Shown: positions 23,828 to 36,920, counted from the stretch's first letter. The stretch: DNA of 64,000 nt from Erpobdella octoculata (GCA_963978895.1 OZ022239.1:10088952-10152951); one strand, 5' to 3'. Numbers and translations are program-made. Notes: generated from the sequence alone by a model not told the origin.

Positions 23828-26800
23828 TTATTTCACGTACACTTTAACTTCGCACACTGTGAATAAACCTTCGTTTGCCAAAGATTGCTGAAGAACGACG
23901 TACCTGGATTGGAGAAAAGGATTCTGACACACCTGTATGAAAGTCCTTCCATTTTCCGTAGGGGATGAGAAACGCCCACATAGTGAGTAATTATTTCGTG
24001 TTATGCCGTTCCTCTGAGTAAACGTTTCACTCAAACCGACAATGAAAGTATTTAAGCGGTTCCCTGTTAATTAGTCATATTTAGGTAAGTATTTTCATTT
24101 TTGATTGTTTCATCGTTGCAATATATTGTATGATATAATTCCATAAATGCGACATACCGTTGCTATTTCTGTTAATAAGAAGAGCATAGAGAACATTATA
24201 ATTATCTTCGAGATCAACGACAAACCAATTAGGACCCCCAGCACCGTCACCTGTAGAACAGCAACTCGTCCAATAATCGCTTGAACTTGATCCATCCACA
24301 ATGTACTTTGGGGCCAAGGTATACGCATATAATTTGCTAATATAAACAGTGCGATTAAAGGCAACGTTTACTTTTTGTTCTGAAAAAAGAAAACAATTTT
24401 AGATTGAATTAAATTCTACAAAAAATAAAACAAATATAACGGCTTTTCATGAAATGAGCCAATTTTACGGTTTATCAAACAAATCGTTTTTTCTCTGAAA
24501 CAATAACAACCGAAGGTTATCTAATAACTATACATAAACAAATAAACCGTAAAAAATCGTTTTAAAAAATTTTGAATAAAACATGGAATACAGTATTCTA
24601 AATACTATAAAAATGAAAAGAATATTTTCAGTGTACAATTATATCTGCAATCATGAAAAAAAATTCTTATAATCAATAATTTTAATAAAATTGGTATAAA
24701 ATCAATATTCCATTATAAATAAAAACATCCTATTCCTAATATATATGAACTAGCATTCCCGTCGCGGCTTCGCTCGCTTGAAAAAGAGAATACGCATCCA
24801 CAGTAGCGTACTGCACGGGGCGATTTTTTATGGCCCGACTCGGTCCGGTCCGTCGACAACATGGCCCGGCCCGCTTCATAAGCCAAAATTTTAGGCCTAA
24901 AATTTCTATTTACATGGCGAAAAATCTCGGCCCGTCCCACCTTGACTTCAGGTTTGGCCCATCCGGTCTGAAGACCCTAAAATCACGGCATGGCCCGGTC
25001 CGTGCAGCACTGTAATCCATAGTGCCCTGCACGGAATTTTTTAGACCTGGTCTGGCTTATTTCATTGACAAAATATTTTAGGCCTGACTTGTTATTTAGG
25101 CTCGAACTGCCCAAGTTCATAAGCAAAAAACACGAGGCCTGGACTCAACTTTAACGGTACAAAACCTCAAAGCTTGGAGACTAATTTTTCAAAAAAAATA
25201 ATGAAACACGTATTTTATAATTAAAAAAAACTTTAATATTGAATTTTAATGTTTTTAAATTTTCAGTTATTGAGTTTTTATGCAAATATAATCTTTTTCT
25301 CCGCATTACATTTGTAGCCCTGGAAGCAAATAAAAAATTTTTCTCCGCGTTTTATTTGTAGCTCTGGAAGCCAGAACATGAAAAAAAATTGGAAAACATT
25401 TGTAACTTTATTTTTTAAGTAGTATTTAGTTACTAATTTGAATATCTGTAATATTTTTAGTTTCAGAGTTGTAGTTTTTCTACAAAATATAAAACCCTAT
25501 CCCCCCACATTTGAAGTCCTGGAAACCAAATTTTCAAAAATTAATAAAACATGTAATTTGTTATTTTGTAAAAATAATCTCAGTACCATATTGCAAAACT
25601 TTAACACAATGTACAGACTAAAATTTGGCTCTATTTGCTCACACAAAATAGCTACGGATTAATTGTTTACATCAGATTTGGTCCTATCCACTACAAAACG
25701 TCAATCCGAACTGCACATTCTTTTAGGAAGGTTACCCGACCTGACTTGTATCAAATAAATTATGACCATAAAGTTATTATAATGGTATGGAGAATTGCTT
25801 CAAAAATTTATTTATGTCTAATAAAATTCAATGAAATCAATTGAATTTTGCATAACAACAAAACCGTAAAAACTTCGTTTTTTACAAATCCTTTATAATT
25901 TTGTAATTCGGCGACTAAAAATGTTTTGCAATATATTTTTTAATAATAGTAAATCTACAAAAAAGAAAAACATTTACCACAGTCTTCTAAATACTTAATA
26001 TGTGAAGTATGTTAAGATTGAAAATTTAAGAAACTGTCGAATCAATATGGAATAAACATATTTTTTATCAAATATTTTTAAATTTGATAATTAAATGTCA
26101 CTTTTTAAATAAACTAAAAATTCAAAGTTAGTTTCTCTACATAATATTTGTAATTTTTTTTACTTCTAAAGTTTCAATTGCTTTTATTCTATAATTTACT
26201 CAAATGTTGTGCAATCAATCTGAAAATTTAATAGAATGTAAAGTGCGCAGCAACAAATAAACCCACCAAATTCAACTCAATTGTGATGATTGTAAATGTA
26301 AGCTATTTTCAAATCATTATGGAATAAACAATTATTTTATTAAAAAATTTTTAAATTAAAAATTAAATATCGCTTTTTCAAAAAAAAATTCAAAAATTGA
26401 TAGTTTGTTTTTTACATTAAATTTTAGTTTAAATTTTTTTTAAAGGTTATATTGATTTTATTCTATAATTCATTTATACTTTTGACCAATCAATTTGAAA
26501 ATAAAATAAATTGTGAAGTCCACAGCGACAAATAAACTTACCAAATTTCAAGTTGATTGGATAAGGGAAGCTGGTTTTTTTAATGGTATAGGGTCCCAAC
26601 GTATTGCTCAAGCAAGCTAGCAATCACACACGGCAATGTTAATATAAGAGATTTAAAAATACATAACAAATTCAATGTAGGTTTGGTTCGACCCGACCTA
26701 ATTTGATCCGCCATGTGGTTCAAAATTCTGGACCCGACTATCCCTGATCTATCTCGCGGAAAACTCTACTGTGCACGCGGTGCCCCTGTTGCCATGTGTT

Positions 26801-28721
26801 ATTGATTATCATCCCTAATAAAATTATGTGTTCATATACAGCAGGATTGTCCAACGCGTGGCCAGCGGGCCACAAAGTGGCCCTCGTTGTCTTTAGCCGC
26901 GGCCCGCGTTTTCACTATCTAACATTTAAAATCAAATGAATATTATGTTTTTTAAACTATTTTTTACCGTTGCTCAGGAATAGCGCAGCTAATTACAGCT
27001 ATTAATTTAATTTTTAAAATCAAATTTATTTTAAATTTATTGCAATACGGCTAAAACTACCGCCTCATTTTTAATAAAAATGGTAAAAATGGTATTGACT
27101 ACTTGGTTAGCAGAACCCTAATAATATTTTTTTATAATATGGCTTCCGCTTATGCTAATAAATTACGTAGATTTAAAACTGTAAGTGAACACCGAGGTTG
27201 TATATTTAATCCATCTTTGTTTGTTTGAGATTCTGTGTGTCCGGGAATTCGATACAATGGTGTTCATTGCCACTTAGCGAAAAAAACTAAAAAAGTTATA
27301 ATATTTTAAATTCAACAGGCACCTAGCGACAAAAACTAAAAAAACTTAAATGCTTACAAAATTTTACTCATCAAAAACAAAAAAGTAGAAAATAGTTTTT
27401 ACTTCATAAAAAATACATTAAAAAAACAACGTTTTTCTTGCGCCTTAAAAAGTATAAAATAATATTCCTATAATTCATATACAACGAAAAACGTTGCGGG
27501 CGCATTATAGGCTACAACATCAAAACTTTAGTAAACCAAATAGTTATAAAAAATAATACACCCGCAACGTTTCTCGTTGTATATAAACTATAGGAATATT
27601 ATTTTATACTATTTTAGGGACAACAACGAAGAACAACCGTGACCATATTTATTCAAAATGTTCAGATTTGAATCGAAGGAAACTAAAACGTATAAGTTCA
27701 ATCGCTTCTTGTGTAAACCGAAAAAAAACTACGTGTCAGCATTCAAAAATTCTCCGTCTCATTTGAAGTAGCATGTGAAGTGCGTACATCAAGCACATGT
27801 TTTGGAATATGAAGATTTGACAAAAAATGCACGTAAATATAAGGCGGGGAATGACAGTTTCCAATATGGTGAATCAAAGAGGAGGACAATTAACAAGGTC
27901 ATATTACCCCCAGTCATTCGTTAATGCTGGTCTTTTGGCACAGACAGCAGTCAACGAAAGCATTATGGTAGCCAGTGGAATCATTCCCTTACACATCGTC
28001 CAATATTGCCTAAGTTCATTGATCTCATATCAGTCCTTCAACAAAAGCGGCTTCAGTACTTTTACTTTTTACTTTAAAATAACTTTAAGATGCTGATACT
28101 TTTTACTTTTACTTGAATGCAACTTTTAACAAATACTTCTACTTTTACTTAAGTATATTTTTGAGGTGTTACTTGACGCTTACTTAAGTACTGAAATGCA
28201 GTATTTTTCACAACACTGTACATATATGCATTGAATGAAAGTTACTAGCATTGATCACAAGACTTATAATAATTATATAAATAATATTCGAAAGAAAAAA
28301 TATAAATAACGTCATACCTGCGTACTCAAGGTGACTGTTCTGAAATAAAATAATAAAAATAATGATAATAGCACTTTAACTAAGTATTATAAATACATAT
28401 ACTTCAACCAGTTATTGTATTTTTTTAATTTACCTGGTAATTGGTACATGACCTGTCTTCAATAACCACGTGACTATAAGATGGTCCATTAAATAATTGG
28501 CATATTCTTACTGCGTGGAAGTAGTTGAAAGAGAAACACAAGAACGTACGCGCAGTTGTACATAGTAGCGCGCACTCCAAAATGCCAGTGTTGTTTAGAA
28601 CTTGATATGGAGGTTCTCGTGAGCAGGCCAGTGATGTTCCGTTAAATATTTGAAGTTCCCAGTAGACTGGAACATAAAAAGAAGAGCAGTGCATAACTCC
28701 AAGAAAATATAACACTTTCAT
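23828..28721 (-). CDS. Secreted PAN/apple + fucolectin (F5/8 type C) protein
   Basis: Exons 28742-28434, 28339-28318 (22 bases), 24379-24158 and 24063-23828; phases agree. From the first in-frame ATG (28742) the product has 262 residues. From the second (28721) it has 255 and begins MKVLYFLGV, a better signal peptide. A TATA box at 28769-28776 puts transcription start close to the first ATG, so I use the second. Exon 1 is a Cys-rich PAN/apple-like domain ('CALLC...FLCFSF'). The last two exons are a fucolectin domain: 'NVAFNRTVYISKLYA', 'KYIVDG', 'WFVVDLEDNYNVLYALLINR', 'IQVCQNPFLQSRYVVLQQ', ending 'LFTVCEVKVYV'. Fucolectins bind fucosylated glycans outside the cell and act in invertebrate immunity; that role here is inference. 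Intron 2 (3.9 kb) is full of transposon debris. Confidence 0.85.
24748..25560 (+). mobile_element. Pearl/HINE-like repeat, diverged copy 2
   Basis: Starts ACTAGCATTCCCGTCGCGGC and has the same 'CGGCCCGTCCCACCTTGACT' box and later 'CACATTTGAAGTCCTGG' units, but no (CAGT)n end is found. It is clearly older than copies 1, 3 and 4. Lies in intron 2 of the lectin gene. Confidence 0.55.
25561..26840. other. Intron sequence, diverged repeats
   Basis: Very AT-rich. Two related blocks near 26010-26290 and 26290-26580 ('TATGGAATAAACA', 'TTCTATAATT', 'CACAGCGACAAATAAAC' forms) suggest an old tandem duplication of about 270 bp. Confidence 0.4.
26845..28219 (+). mobile_element. hAT relic with BED-finger remnant
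   Basis: CAGGATTGTCCAACGCGTGG at 26842 and CACAACACTG at 28219 (reverse complement CAGTGTTGTG) are typical hAT-style ends, though they do not match each other and may come from different copies. At 27650-28060 broken frames read 'YKFNRFLCKPKKN..SPSHLK.HVKCVH', a BED zinc finger, then 'ILPKFIDLI'. Stops and shifts are present. Confidence 0.5.
27451..27611. repeat. Near-perfect 50-bp inverted repeat with ~55-bp loop
   Basis: AGTATAAAATAATATTCCTA at the left is mirrored by TAGGAATATTATTTTATACT at the right, and the inner arms AACGTTGCGGG / CCCGCAACGTT also pair. Only three or four mismatches over 50 bases. Lies in front of the BED-finger relic. Confidence 0.85.
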
Positions 28722-28768
28722 CTGATATATTAGAGCCGACATTTTTAAACCGTTAAGTTTGAGTGGCG

Positions 28769-28776
28769 TATTTATA
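28769..28776 (-). promoter_or_regulatory. TATA box of the PAN-fucolectin gene
   Basis: TATAAATA on the minus strand in a less AT-rich setting (CTGTATAAATACGCC). It lies 27 bases before the first ATG, so transcription probably starts at or after that ATG and translation begins at the next one. Confidence 0.5.
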
Positions 28777-28811
28777 CAGCTCAGTTACGGCACTTCCTCT
28801 TTTAAAAGCTT

Positions 28812-28905
28812 GCGTTGAAATGTTTAATATCATTGTTTTCTAGAAACTCCACAGTTGTGTTGAAATGTTTAATATCATTGTTTTCTAGAAACTCCACAGT
28901 TATGT
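28812..28905 (+). repeat. Tandem duplication of a 47-bp unit
   Basis: GTTGAAATGTTTAATATCAT followed by TGTTTTCTAGAAACTCCACA occurs twice in a row with one change, just upstream of the lectin promoter. Confidence 0.9.
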
Positions 28906-29204
28906 TTCTTTAAACGTTTTCTTTTAATCGAATGTCATGTCCAAGTAAACAAGACAACTCCATTCAAAAGCAAGTATTTTATCTTGTCTACAATATTCGC
29001 ATTCGAAGTTACGAAAAGAAACGAAAAAGATTGGGCTTTATTTGTCGTGTCATTAGTGTTTCCATTAGCTCATCTTAAATGTTAAATCGATGAAAAGTGA
29101 ATACTGAAATTTCAAAAAAAATGACTGACAGCGCTAATATTTCCTGGAATGAACATTAGTTAGCAGGTTTTTTGAACTACAATGCATGAGAAACTCTCTT
29201 TTTC

Positions 29205-29279
29205 CCCTTTATCTCTCTATTTTCTCTCATTTTCTTTCTCTTTCGCTTTTTATCTCTTTCCTTCTTTCTTCTCTCTCTT

Positions 29280-29356
<77 letters not shown>
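29205..29356. repeat. (CT)n pyrimidine tract
   Basis: CT repeats with TTT interruptions. Leu-Ser and Arg-Glu frames across it are artefacts. Confidence 0.95.
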
Positions 29357-29359
<3 letters not shown>

Positions 29360-29970
29360 TTCGGCCAATCAAATTATAAATAACTCTGCACGTCTTGTCA
29401 CCAAAAAACCGTAAAACGCCGTCGCCATGACAGAATTCAACCAATAAAATCACTGAGATAAACAAATAACGAGTTTTTGGATTGTTTGAAAACATTAATA
29501 ATTAGCTAATATTTAGTAGAACTGATCATGGTAACTAATTTTCATCTCCAACCATCCCCACCAGTGTCGTCTCCATCTCATCGCTGCCGTCTTCATTCCC
29601 ATCTCCTCCAACCTCTCTGCTGCAGTTGTTCACCATTATTTTGATTCATCCATGTTATTACTTCATTCCATTTGCATTTTTTGAGTTTATTAAATGCCGA
29701 ATTTAAGTTTTTTCAAAAATTTTTCAAAGTTTTCTTCTTCAGTTAAAGTAACTGACCATTGGAATTTTCTGTAACCAATTTTCTATTAAAGGTTTCTTTT
29801 GTTTTATTTTCGAACTTTCTCTACAAGTGTTTAAAATTCTAATTAATGATGTTTAATTATGTATTTCAATTAATCACTCACTATATTTAAATAGCGCTAT
29901 TTACAGCTAGGTATAGTTGACGATGTAGTTGACTGAAAAATCTGTAAAACACTTTCTTTATTTATTAATT
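29357..29970. other. Intergenic, nothing recognised
   Basis: AT-rich; no coding or repeat signal that I can name. Confidence 0.35.
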
Positions 29971-29974
29971 TACT

Positions 29975-30345
29975 TGCGAGGTAACCGGCGTTGCCCGGGA
30001 TTTTTTAGGCTTTTCTATCGTTTTTCGCTCTAGCTCTCGATTCAGCTCCCACACCTGCTCCTTCTTGCAATTGAAAACTACTGTTGAAAACTATTAAAAT
30101 TGTCTATGGTTAATTCACTCTGTCAAAAAAAAGTTCAAAATGCATGAGTGAGTTTGATGCTGCTCTTCAAGCTTCATTGGCATGAGCAATCATATTTTTG
30201 TATGGAAATGCAAGAAAACTTTTTTTTATTGACAGCTGCCAAAAAAACGTTATTTCGAAAACCTCAAGTACATTTTGACAACCAAAATTTTATTATCGTG
30301 AACAACAATTTATGAGAAAATAATAATCAATTATGAATGACGCAG
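29975..30345 (+). repeat. Interspersed repeat with 'AACCGGCGTTGCCCGGG' head
   Basis: Relative of the repeat at 3168-3624 by its CCGGCG head and following CGCTCTAGCTCTCGATTCAG pyrimidine-rich part; the 3' portion is diverged. Confidence 0.4.
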
Positions 30346-30389
30346 AGATGAATGCGAATAAAGTAAAATATAATATAAAATAAAATATA

Positions 30390-30665
30390 AACAAGTAAAG
30401 GAAAAAACGAGTTTTTTAACACAAACTTTGATTTCAAATACACTCGATGTGTGTCTGTGTGTATGTGTGTGTATACGAAAGTTGTTCAAATTACGTTGTT
30501 TTTTTTTAATTGAATCATGTATTGTCATCCAATATAAAGATATGCTGAAAATGTCAGCTTCCTAGCTAGTCAAAAAGCTGGTTAAATTTCACTTGCAAGA
30601 TTTGTGTAGAGAGAAAGCCACACACACACACAAACAGAGATTGTAACCTAAATAAAAGTTTGTAA
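30390..30665 (+). repeat. Interspersed repeat 'AAGTAAAGG...AAAAGTTTGTAA', copy
   Basis: Runs from ACAAGTAAAGGAAAAAACGA to 'AGATTGTAACCTAAATAAAAG' TTTGTAA, with an internal CA tract. Full relatives lie at 37389-37620 and 49346-49604, and a partial inverted one at 9575-9632. Confidence 0.8.
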
Positions 30666-31060
30666 AAATATTTTTTTAAGCTACACTTGTAGACTAATGT
30701 ACTAAAAGGTTAGAAATAATAATAAAGTGTACATATTAACATTTTTTAAACTAAACGTTTCGTTTGTAAGATTTTTTTTATAATAGTTTATAGTCCTTTA
30801 CACAAAGTGTTTTAAGATTGAAATGTCTGTATGTTGGAAGCACCTAAGTACTTTCTGTCGTGGATCATAATTTGGTCCTTTTAACTTTTCCCTCCTTCTT
30901 TCTCCAGGCTTGGGAGTGGCTTGCAAAAGCAAGGCGGAGTTTTTGTAAGATATGGGAGTTGGGCGTTATTCATATAATATTTATAGACGACTATCACCCA
31001 ATAACTAACAAACAACATTGCAAGTTAATATAAGCGTTTGAAAAAAACAAGGAAAGATTT
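30666..31060. repeat. Interspersed repeat split by the 30773-30941 retroposon
   Basis: Outside the insertion it matches 50570-50900 ('GTACATATTAACATTTTTT', 'AGTTGGGCGTT', 'CAAGTTAATATAAGCG'). There the site is unoccupied. Confidence 0.6.
30773..30941 (-). mobile_element. 169-bp retroposed element with 10-bp target duplication
   Basis: Flanked by TTTGTAAGAT at 30763-30772 and 30942-30951. The minus strand ends in an A-rich tail (TATTATAAAAAAA) against the left duplication, so it arrived by reverse transcription. Shared sequence with 9830-10005 and 52560-52650. It could be a SINE or the 3' end of a LINE. Confidence 0.75.
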
Positions 31061-32224
<1,164 letters not shown>

Positions 32225-32898
32225 ATTGCCAATCACAGCGACACTCAACCGCAACAATACGTCACCACTCAACCGTCCCACGATTCCTCACCAGCCCTTA
32301 ATAACGCAAGTTCGCCTAATAAACACATCTTTCCTGATATCATTAATAATCCTAATATTACTTCCCGTCGAAAACGAGATAAAAAAGATACCGATAGAGA
32401 TTGATTCTTCATTCCTTTCCTATACCGTGTAACAATAGTTATATTTCATTTATAGTTACAAACCTCATTTTACCATATATTACTAAATATTTTCAATAAT
32501 TTCTCATTTCACCTTTTAATAACAACTTTCGCCCTATCATAGCAACATACTTACTAACTACACCTGCTTCCATTCATGTTACCTAAGTTGTTTACATTTC
32601 AGTTGTGCCCTTCGACGTTTTGATTTCTGTTCTGTTTTTTGCATTTATAGTACGTAGTACGTTCATTTTATTTTGTTAAACAGTTACTTTATTTTCGGGC
32701 TCTGAGGATGGAAAAAAGTTTTCCGAAACTGCAGTCAGCCCATGTCCAGTTAATAATAAAATGACTGACATCAAAAATCGTCTTTCGTCTTCTAAGTTAC
32801 GATTTATTGAGGCTTTGTCGCGAAAACTGATAAACGCAAAATGGGCCATTATTTTCAATGGAGCGTGCCTTAAGGAAAATATCACGCCAAAATACGTT

Positions 32899-32905
<7 letters not shown>
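32225..32905 (+). mobile_element. Probable Penelope-like element fragment (3' end joined to a 5' end)
   Basis: 32236-32403 is open and ends in a basic tail '[13 protein letters not shown]', like the C-terminus of Penelope-like proteins. Then comes 'CTGAGGATGG...AAAGTTTTCCGAAAC', like their pseudo-LTR hairpin, and then at 32761-32905 an open start 'LRFIEALSRKLINAKWAII' leading to 'ENITPKYV', like their N-terminus. C-end, repeat, N-end is the tandem order seen in these elements. Assignment is by pattern only. Confidence 0.4.

Positions 32906-32984
<79 letters not shown>
32903..32984. repeat. (TA)n microsatellite
   Basis: About 80 bp, directly before pearl-like copy 3. Confidence 0.95.
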
Positions 32985-32985
<1 letters not shown>

Positions 32986-34575
32986 CTAGCAGTGCCCGTA
33001 GCGGCTTCGCTCGCATGAAATTAGAGAGTTTGAACCGTGCATCCATAGTAGAGATCAATTTTTTAGGTCTCGGCTCGGCCCGTCGACAACTTAGCCCAGC
33101 CCGTTTTAAAAACCTAAACTCCTGGCCCGGAACAGCCCGTTTGAATTAGGCGCGGCCCATTCTTACAGGCCTAGAAGTTCTATATACTTGATGAAAAACT
33201 TCGGCCCGTCCCACCTTGACTTCAGGTTTGGCCCGGCCCAACTGAAGACCCTAAAATCACTAAAATATCTATATACTTGGTGAAAAACCTCGGCCCGTCC
33301 CACTTTGATTAAAGGTTTGGCCTGGCCCGTGTGAAGACTCTAAAACAACGGCTTGGCCCAACCGGTGATAAACTGGACTTAGCTACTTTTAACCGGCACA
33401 AAACTTCAAAATACTAATTTTTACATTTGTAGCACTTACAGTTTTTGAGTAGCAGTTATTTTGAAATCATATAACCCTTATTTCCACCCCACATTTGAGG
33501 TCCTGGAAACTAAATTTTTAAAAAATGTTGAAACACTTATATCATTATTTTTTGAGTAAATACTAAATACTAATTTTGACATCTGTAGCATTCACAGTTT
33601 TTGAGTAGCAGTTACTTTAAAAACCAAAGAAACCTTTTTCCACCCCACATTTGAGATCATGAAAACCAAAATTTCATATATACTTATTTTTAGAGTAGAA
33701 ACTAAATACTAATTTTTACTTTTGTAGCATTTACAGTTTTTGAGTAGCAGTTACTTTAAACACCAAGTAACCCAATTTTCCACCCCACATTTGAGGTCCT
33801 GAAAACCAAATTTTCAAAAAATAGTGAAACACGTATATCATTATTTTTAGAGTAGAAATTAAATACTAATTTTTACTTTTGTAGCATTTACAGTTTTTGA
33901 GTATCAGTTACTTTAAAAACCAAGTAATCCTATTGTCCAGCCCAAATTTAAGGTCCTGGAAACCAAATTTATAAAAAAATGGTGAAACACGTATATCTTT
34001 ATTTTTAGAATAGAAACTAAATACTAATTTTTAAATCTGTGGTATTTACAGTTTTTGAGTAGCAGTTACTTTAAAAAACAAATAACCCTATTTTCCACCC
34101 CACATTTGAAGTCCTGGAAATCAAATTTTCAAAAAATGCTAAAACACGTATTTCATTATTTTTGGAGTAGAAACTAAATCCTAATTTTCACTCCTGTAGC
34201 ATTAACAGTTTTTGAGTAGAAGCTACTTTAAAAACCAAATAACCCAATTTTCCAACCCACATTTGAGGTCCGGGAAACCGAATTTTCAAAAAATGGTGAA
34301 ACACATATCTTTTTATTTTTCAAAAAAAATCTATATACCAAATTTCAAAATCTCCTCATTTTTGGTTTTCAAGATATACATTGTTTTAGAAAAAAGTTTG
34401 TTTTCCAGTTTTTTCCCCTCAGGAGCAAAATTTTCAAAAATCCTTTCTTAGCGGATGTTTACGCTATAAAAGTAATATAAGTTCCAAATTTCACGTTCCT
34501 AGGATGAGGCGTTTGAGCTCGGCGTTGATTATCAGTCAGTCATCTGTCAGTCAGTCAGTCAGTCAGTCAGGACAT
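32985..34575 (+). mobile_element. Pearl/HINE-like element, copy 3
   Basis: Same head ACTAGCAGTGCCCGTAGCGG, two ~100-bp 'CGGCCCGTCCCAC' boxes, a tandem array of 155-160 bp units (33410-34330), and a short interrupted (CAGT)n end. The last bases (CATGTTC and the TATA end) are missing after GGACAT. Confidence 0.65.
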
Positions 34576-34663
34576 CGATATCGTCTATACGATTAATTAC
34601 GTAAGCGTGACAGAATCAGTGCAGTGAGTGAGTGACGTGGGATACTATAATATATATATATAT

Positions 34664-36248
34664 ACTAGCAGTGCCCGTAGCGGCTTCGCTCGCATGAAAT
34701 TAGAGAGTTTGAACCGTGCATCCATAGTAGAGATCAATTTTTTAGGTCTCGGCTCGGCCCGTCGACAACTTAGCCCAGCCCGTTTTAAAAACCCAAACTC
34801 CTGGCCCGGCACAGCCCGTCTGAATTAAGCCCGGTCCATTCTTACAGGCTTAGAAGTTCTATATACTTGATGAAAAACTTCGGCCCGTCCCACCTTGGCC
34901 CGGCCCAACTGAAGACCCTAAAATCACTAAAATATCTATATACTTGGTGAAAAACCTCGGCCCGTTCCACTTTGATTTAAGGTTTGGCCTGGCCCGTGTG
35001 AAGACTCTAAAATAACGGCTTGGCCCGGCCGGTGATAAACTGAACTTAGCTACTTTTAACCGGCACAAAACTTCAAAATACTAATTTTTACATTTGTAGC
35101 ACTTACAGTTTTTGAGTAGCAGTTATTTTTAAATCAAATAACCCTTTTTTCCACCCCACATTTGATGTCCTGGAAACCAAATTTTTAAAAAAATGTTGAA
35201 ACACTTATATCATAATTTTTTGAGTAAATACTAAATACTAATTTTGACATCTGTAGCATTCACAGTTTTTGAGTAGCAGTTACTTTAAAAACCAAAGAAA
35301 CCTTTTTTCCATCCCACATTTGAGGTCCTGAAAACCAAAATTTCAAAAAATGGTGAAACACATATATCCTTATTTTTAGAGTAGAAACTAAATACTAATT
35401 TTTACTTTTGTAGCATTAACAGTTTTTGAGTAGAAGCTACTTTAAAAACCAAATAACCCAATTTTCCAACCCACATTTGAGGTCCGGGAAACCAAATTTG
35501 TAAAAAATGGTGAAACACGTATATCTTTATTTTTAGAAAAGAAACTAAATAATAATTTTTACATCTGTGGTATTTACTGTTTTTGAGTAGCAGTTACTAT
35601 AAAAGACAATTAGCCCTATTTTCCACCCCACATTTGAAGTCCTGGAAACCAAATTTTCCAAAAATGCTAAAACACGTATTTCATTATTGTTAGAGTAGAA
35701 ACTAAATACTAATTTTTACTCCTGTAGCATTAACAGTTTTTGAGTAGAAGCTACTTTAAAAACCAAATAACCCAATTTTCCAACCCACATTTGAGGTCCG
35801 GGAAACCGAATTTTCAAAAGATGGTGAAACACGTATCTTTTTATTTTTCAAAAAGAATCTATATACCAAATTTCAGAAAAAAATTTTAGAAAAATTTTTT
35901 AGAAAAAAGTTTGTTTTCCAGTTTTTTCCCCTCAGGAGCAAAATTTTCAAAAATCCTTTCTTAGCGGATGTTTACGCTATAAAAGTAATATAAGTTCCAA
36001 ATTTCACGTTCCTAGGATGAGGCGTTTGAGCTCGGCGTTGATTATCAGTCAGTCATCTGTCAGTCAGTCAGTCAGTCAGTCAGTCAGTCAGTCAGTCAGT
36101 CAGTCAGTCAGTCAGTCAGTCAGTCAGTCAGTCAGTCAGTCAGTCAGTCAGTCAGTCAGTCAGTCAGTCAGTCAGTCAGTCAGTCAGTCAGTCAGTCAGT
36201 CAGTCAGTCAGTCAGTCAGTCAGGACATGTTCTTTTATATATATAGAT
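34664..36248 (+). mobile_element. Pearl/HINE-like element, copy 4
   Basis: Complete copy lying head-to-tail behind copy 3, ending GGACATGTTCTTTTATATAT. Its last 250 bases are nearly identical to copies 1 and 3. The core array spans 35085-35870. The (CAGT)n tract (36040-36222) is expanded to about 45 units against 9-10 in copy 1. Confidence 0.7.
36040..36222 (+). repeat. (CAGT)n microsatellite, about 45 units
   Basis: Almost pure CAGT with one TCATCTGT interruption at the left. Reads as Ser-Val-Ser-Gln runs in one frame; not a gene. Confidence 0.97.
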
Positions 36249-36399
36249 ATATATATATATATATATATATATTCTTTTAAACAGGCTCTATTAAACACAA
36301 TTGACCACTTAACATTAGTCATCTTTCTTAGTAAGTTTTTAAAGCCCTTTTCATCCATTTGAAACGACGAGACATATATTGAAGGATTTATTGGTTAAA

Positions 36400-36920
36400 A
36401 TAGTTAAAACCCGTCGTTTTCCGTGGTTTTAGGAAGCTTTTCTATCGTCTTTCTCACTTCTCGCTTCCGTTTCTTACCCCGCTTGCTCTCCTCCTAGTTC
36501 TCTTGCTCCTTTTCGCTATACCACTTCATCTCCTTTTCTAGCTCGCTCTCCCGCTACCAGTTGCTTTCCCAATCCCGTTCGTTTTCCCGTTTGCTTTACT
36601 TCTTCCATCAGTTTCCCTCTTTATTTCTTTCTTCCTCACCCTCATAACGTTTTTTGCCCATAAAACGTAAATTAGAGTTGTTAAAAGTTGCTTCAAATTT
36701 TCTTCAAACTTTGTTACGTAAACCTAATTTGAATTTTATTACGCAATAACCTTTGATGCTCGGAAATAGGAACATTTGGTCTGAAAGGTTTTTTGGTTAT
36801 AAAAACGTTACAAAATTGAAAACTACCTTCATGACAAATTTTGTTAAAATTGGTAAAGCGGTTTGGATTTGTATAGAAGACAAACATACAATGAAACAGA
36901 CAATAATTTTATATAAAAGA
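36400..36920 (+). repeat. Interspersed repeat related to 3168-3624
   Basis: Shares CTCGCTTCCGTTTCTTACCC-like pyrimidine blocks and 'TTTGAATTTTATTACGCA' with the earlier copy. Confidence 0.45.

Noticed and set aside
36017..36280. Ser-Val-Ser-Gln frame
   Set aside because: It is the (CAGT)n end of a pearl-like element.
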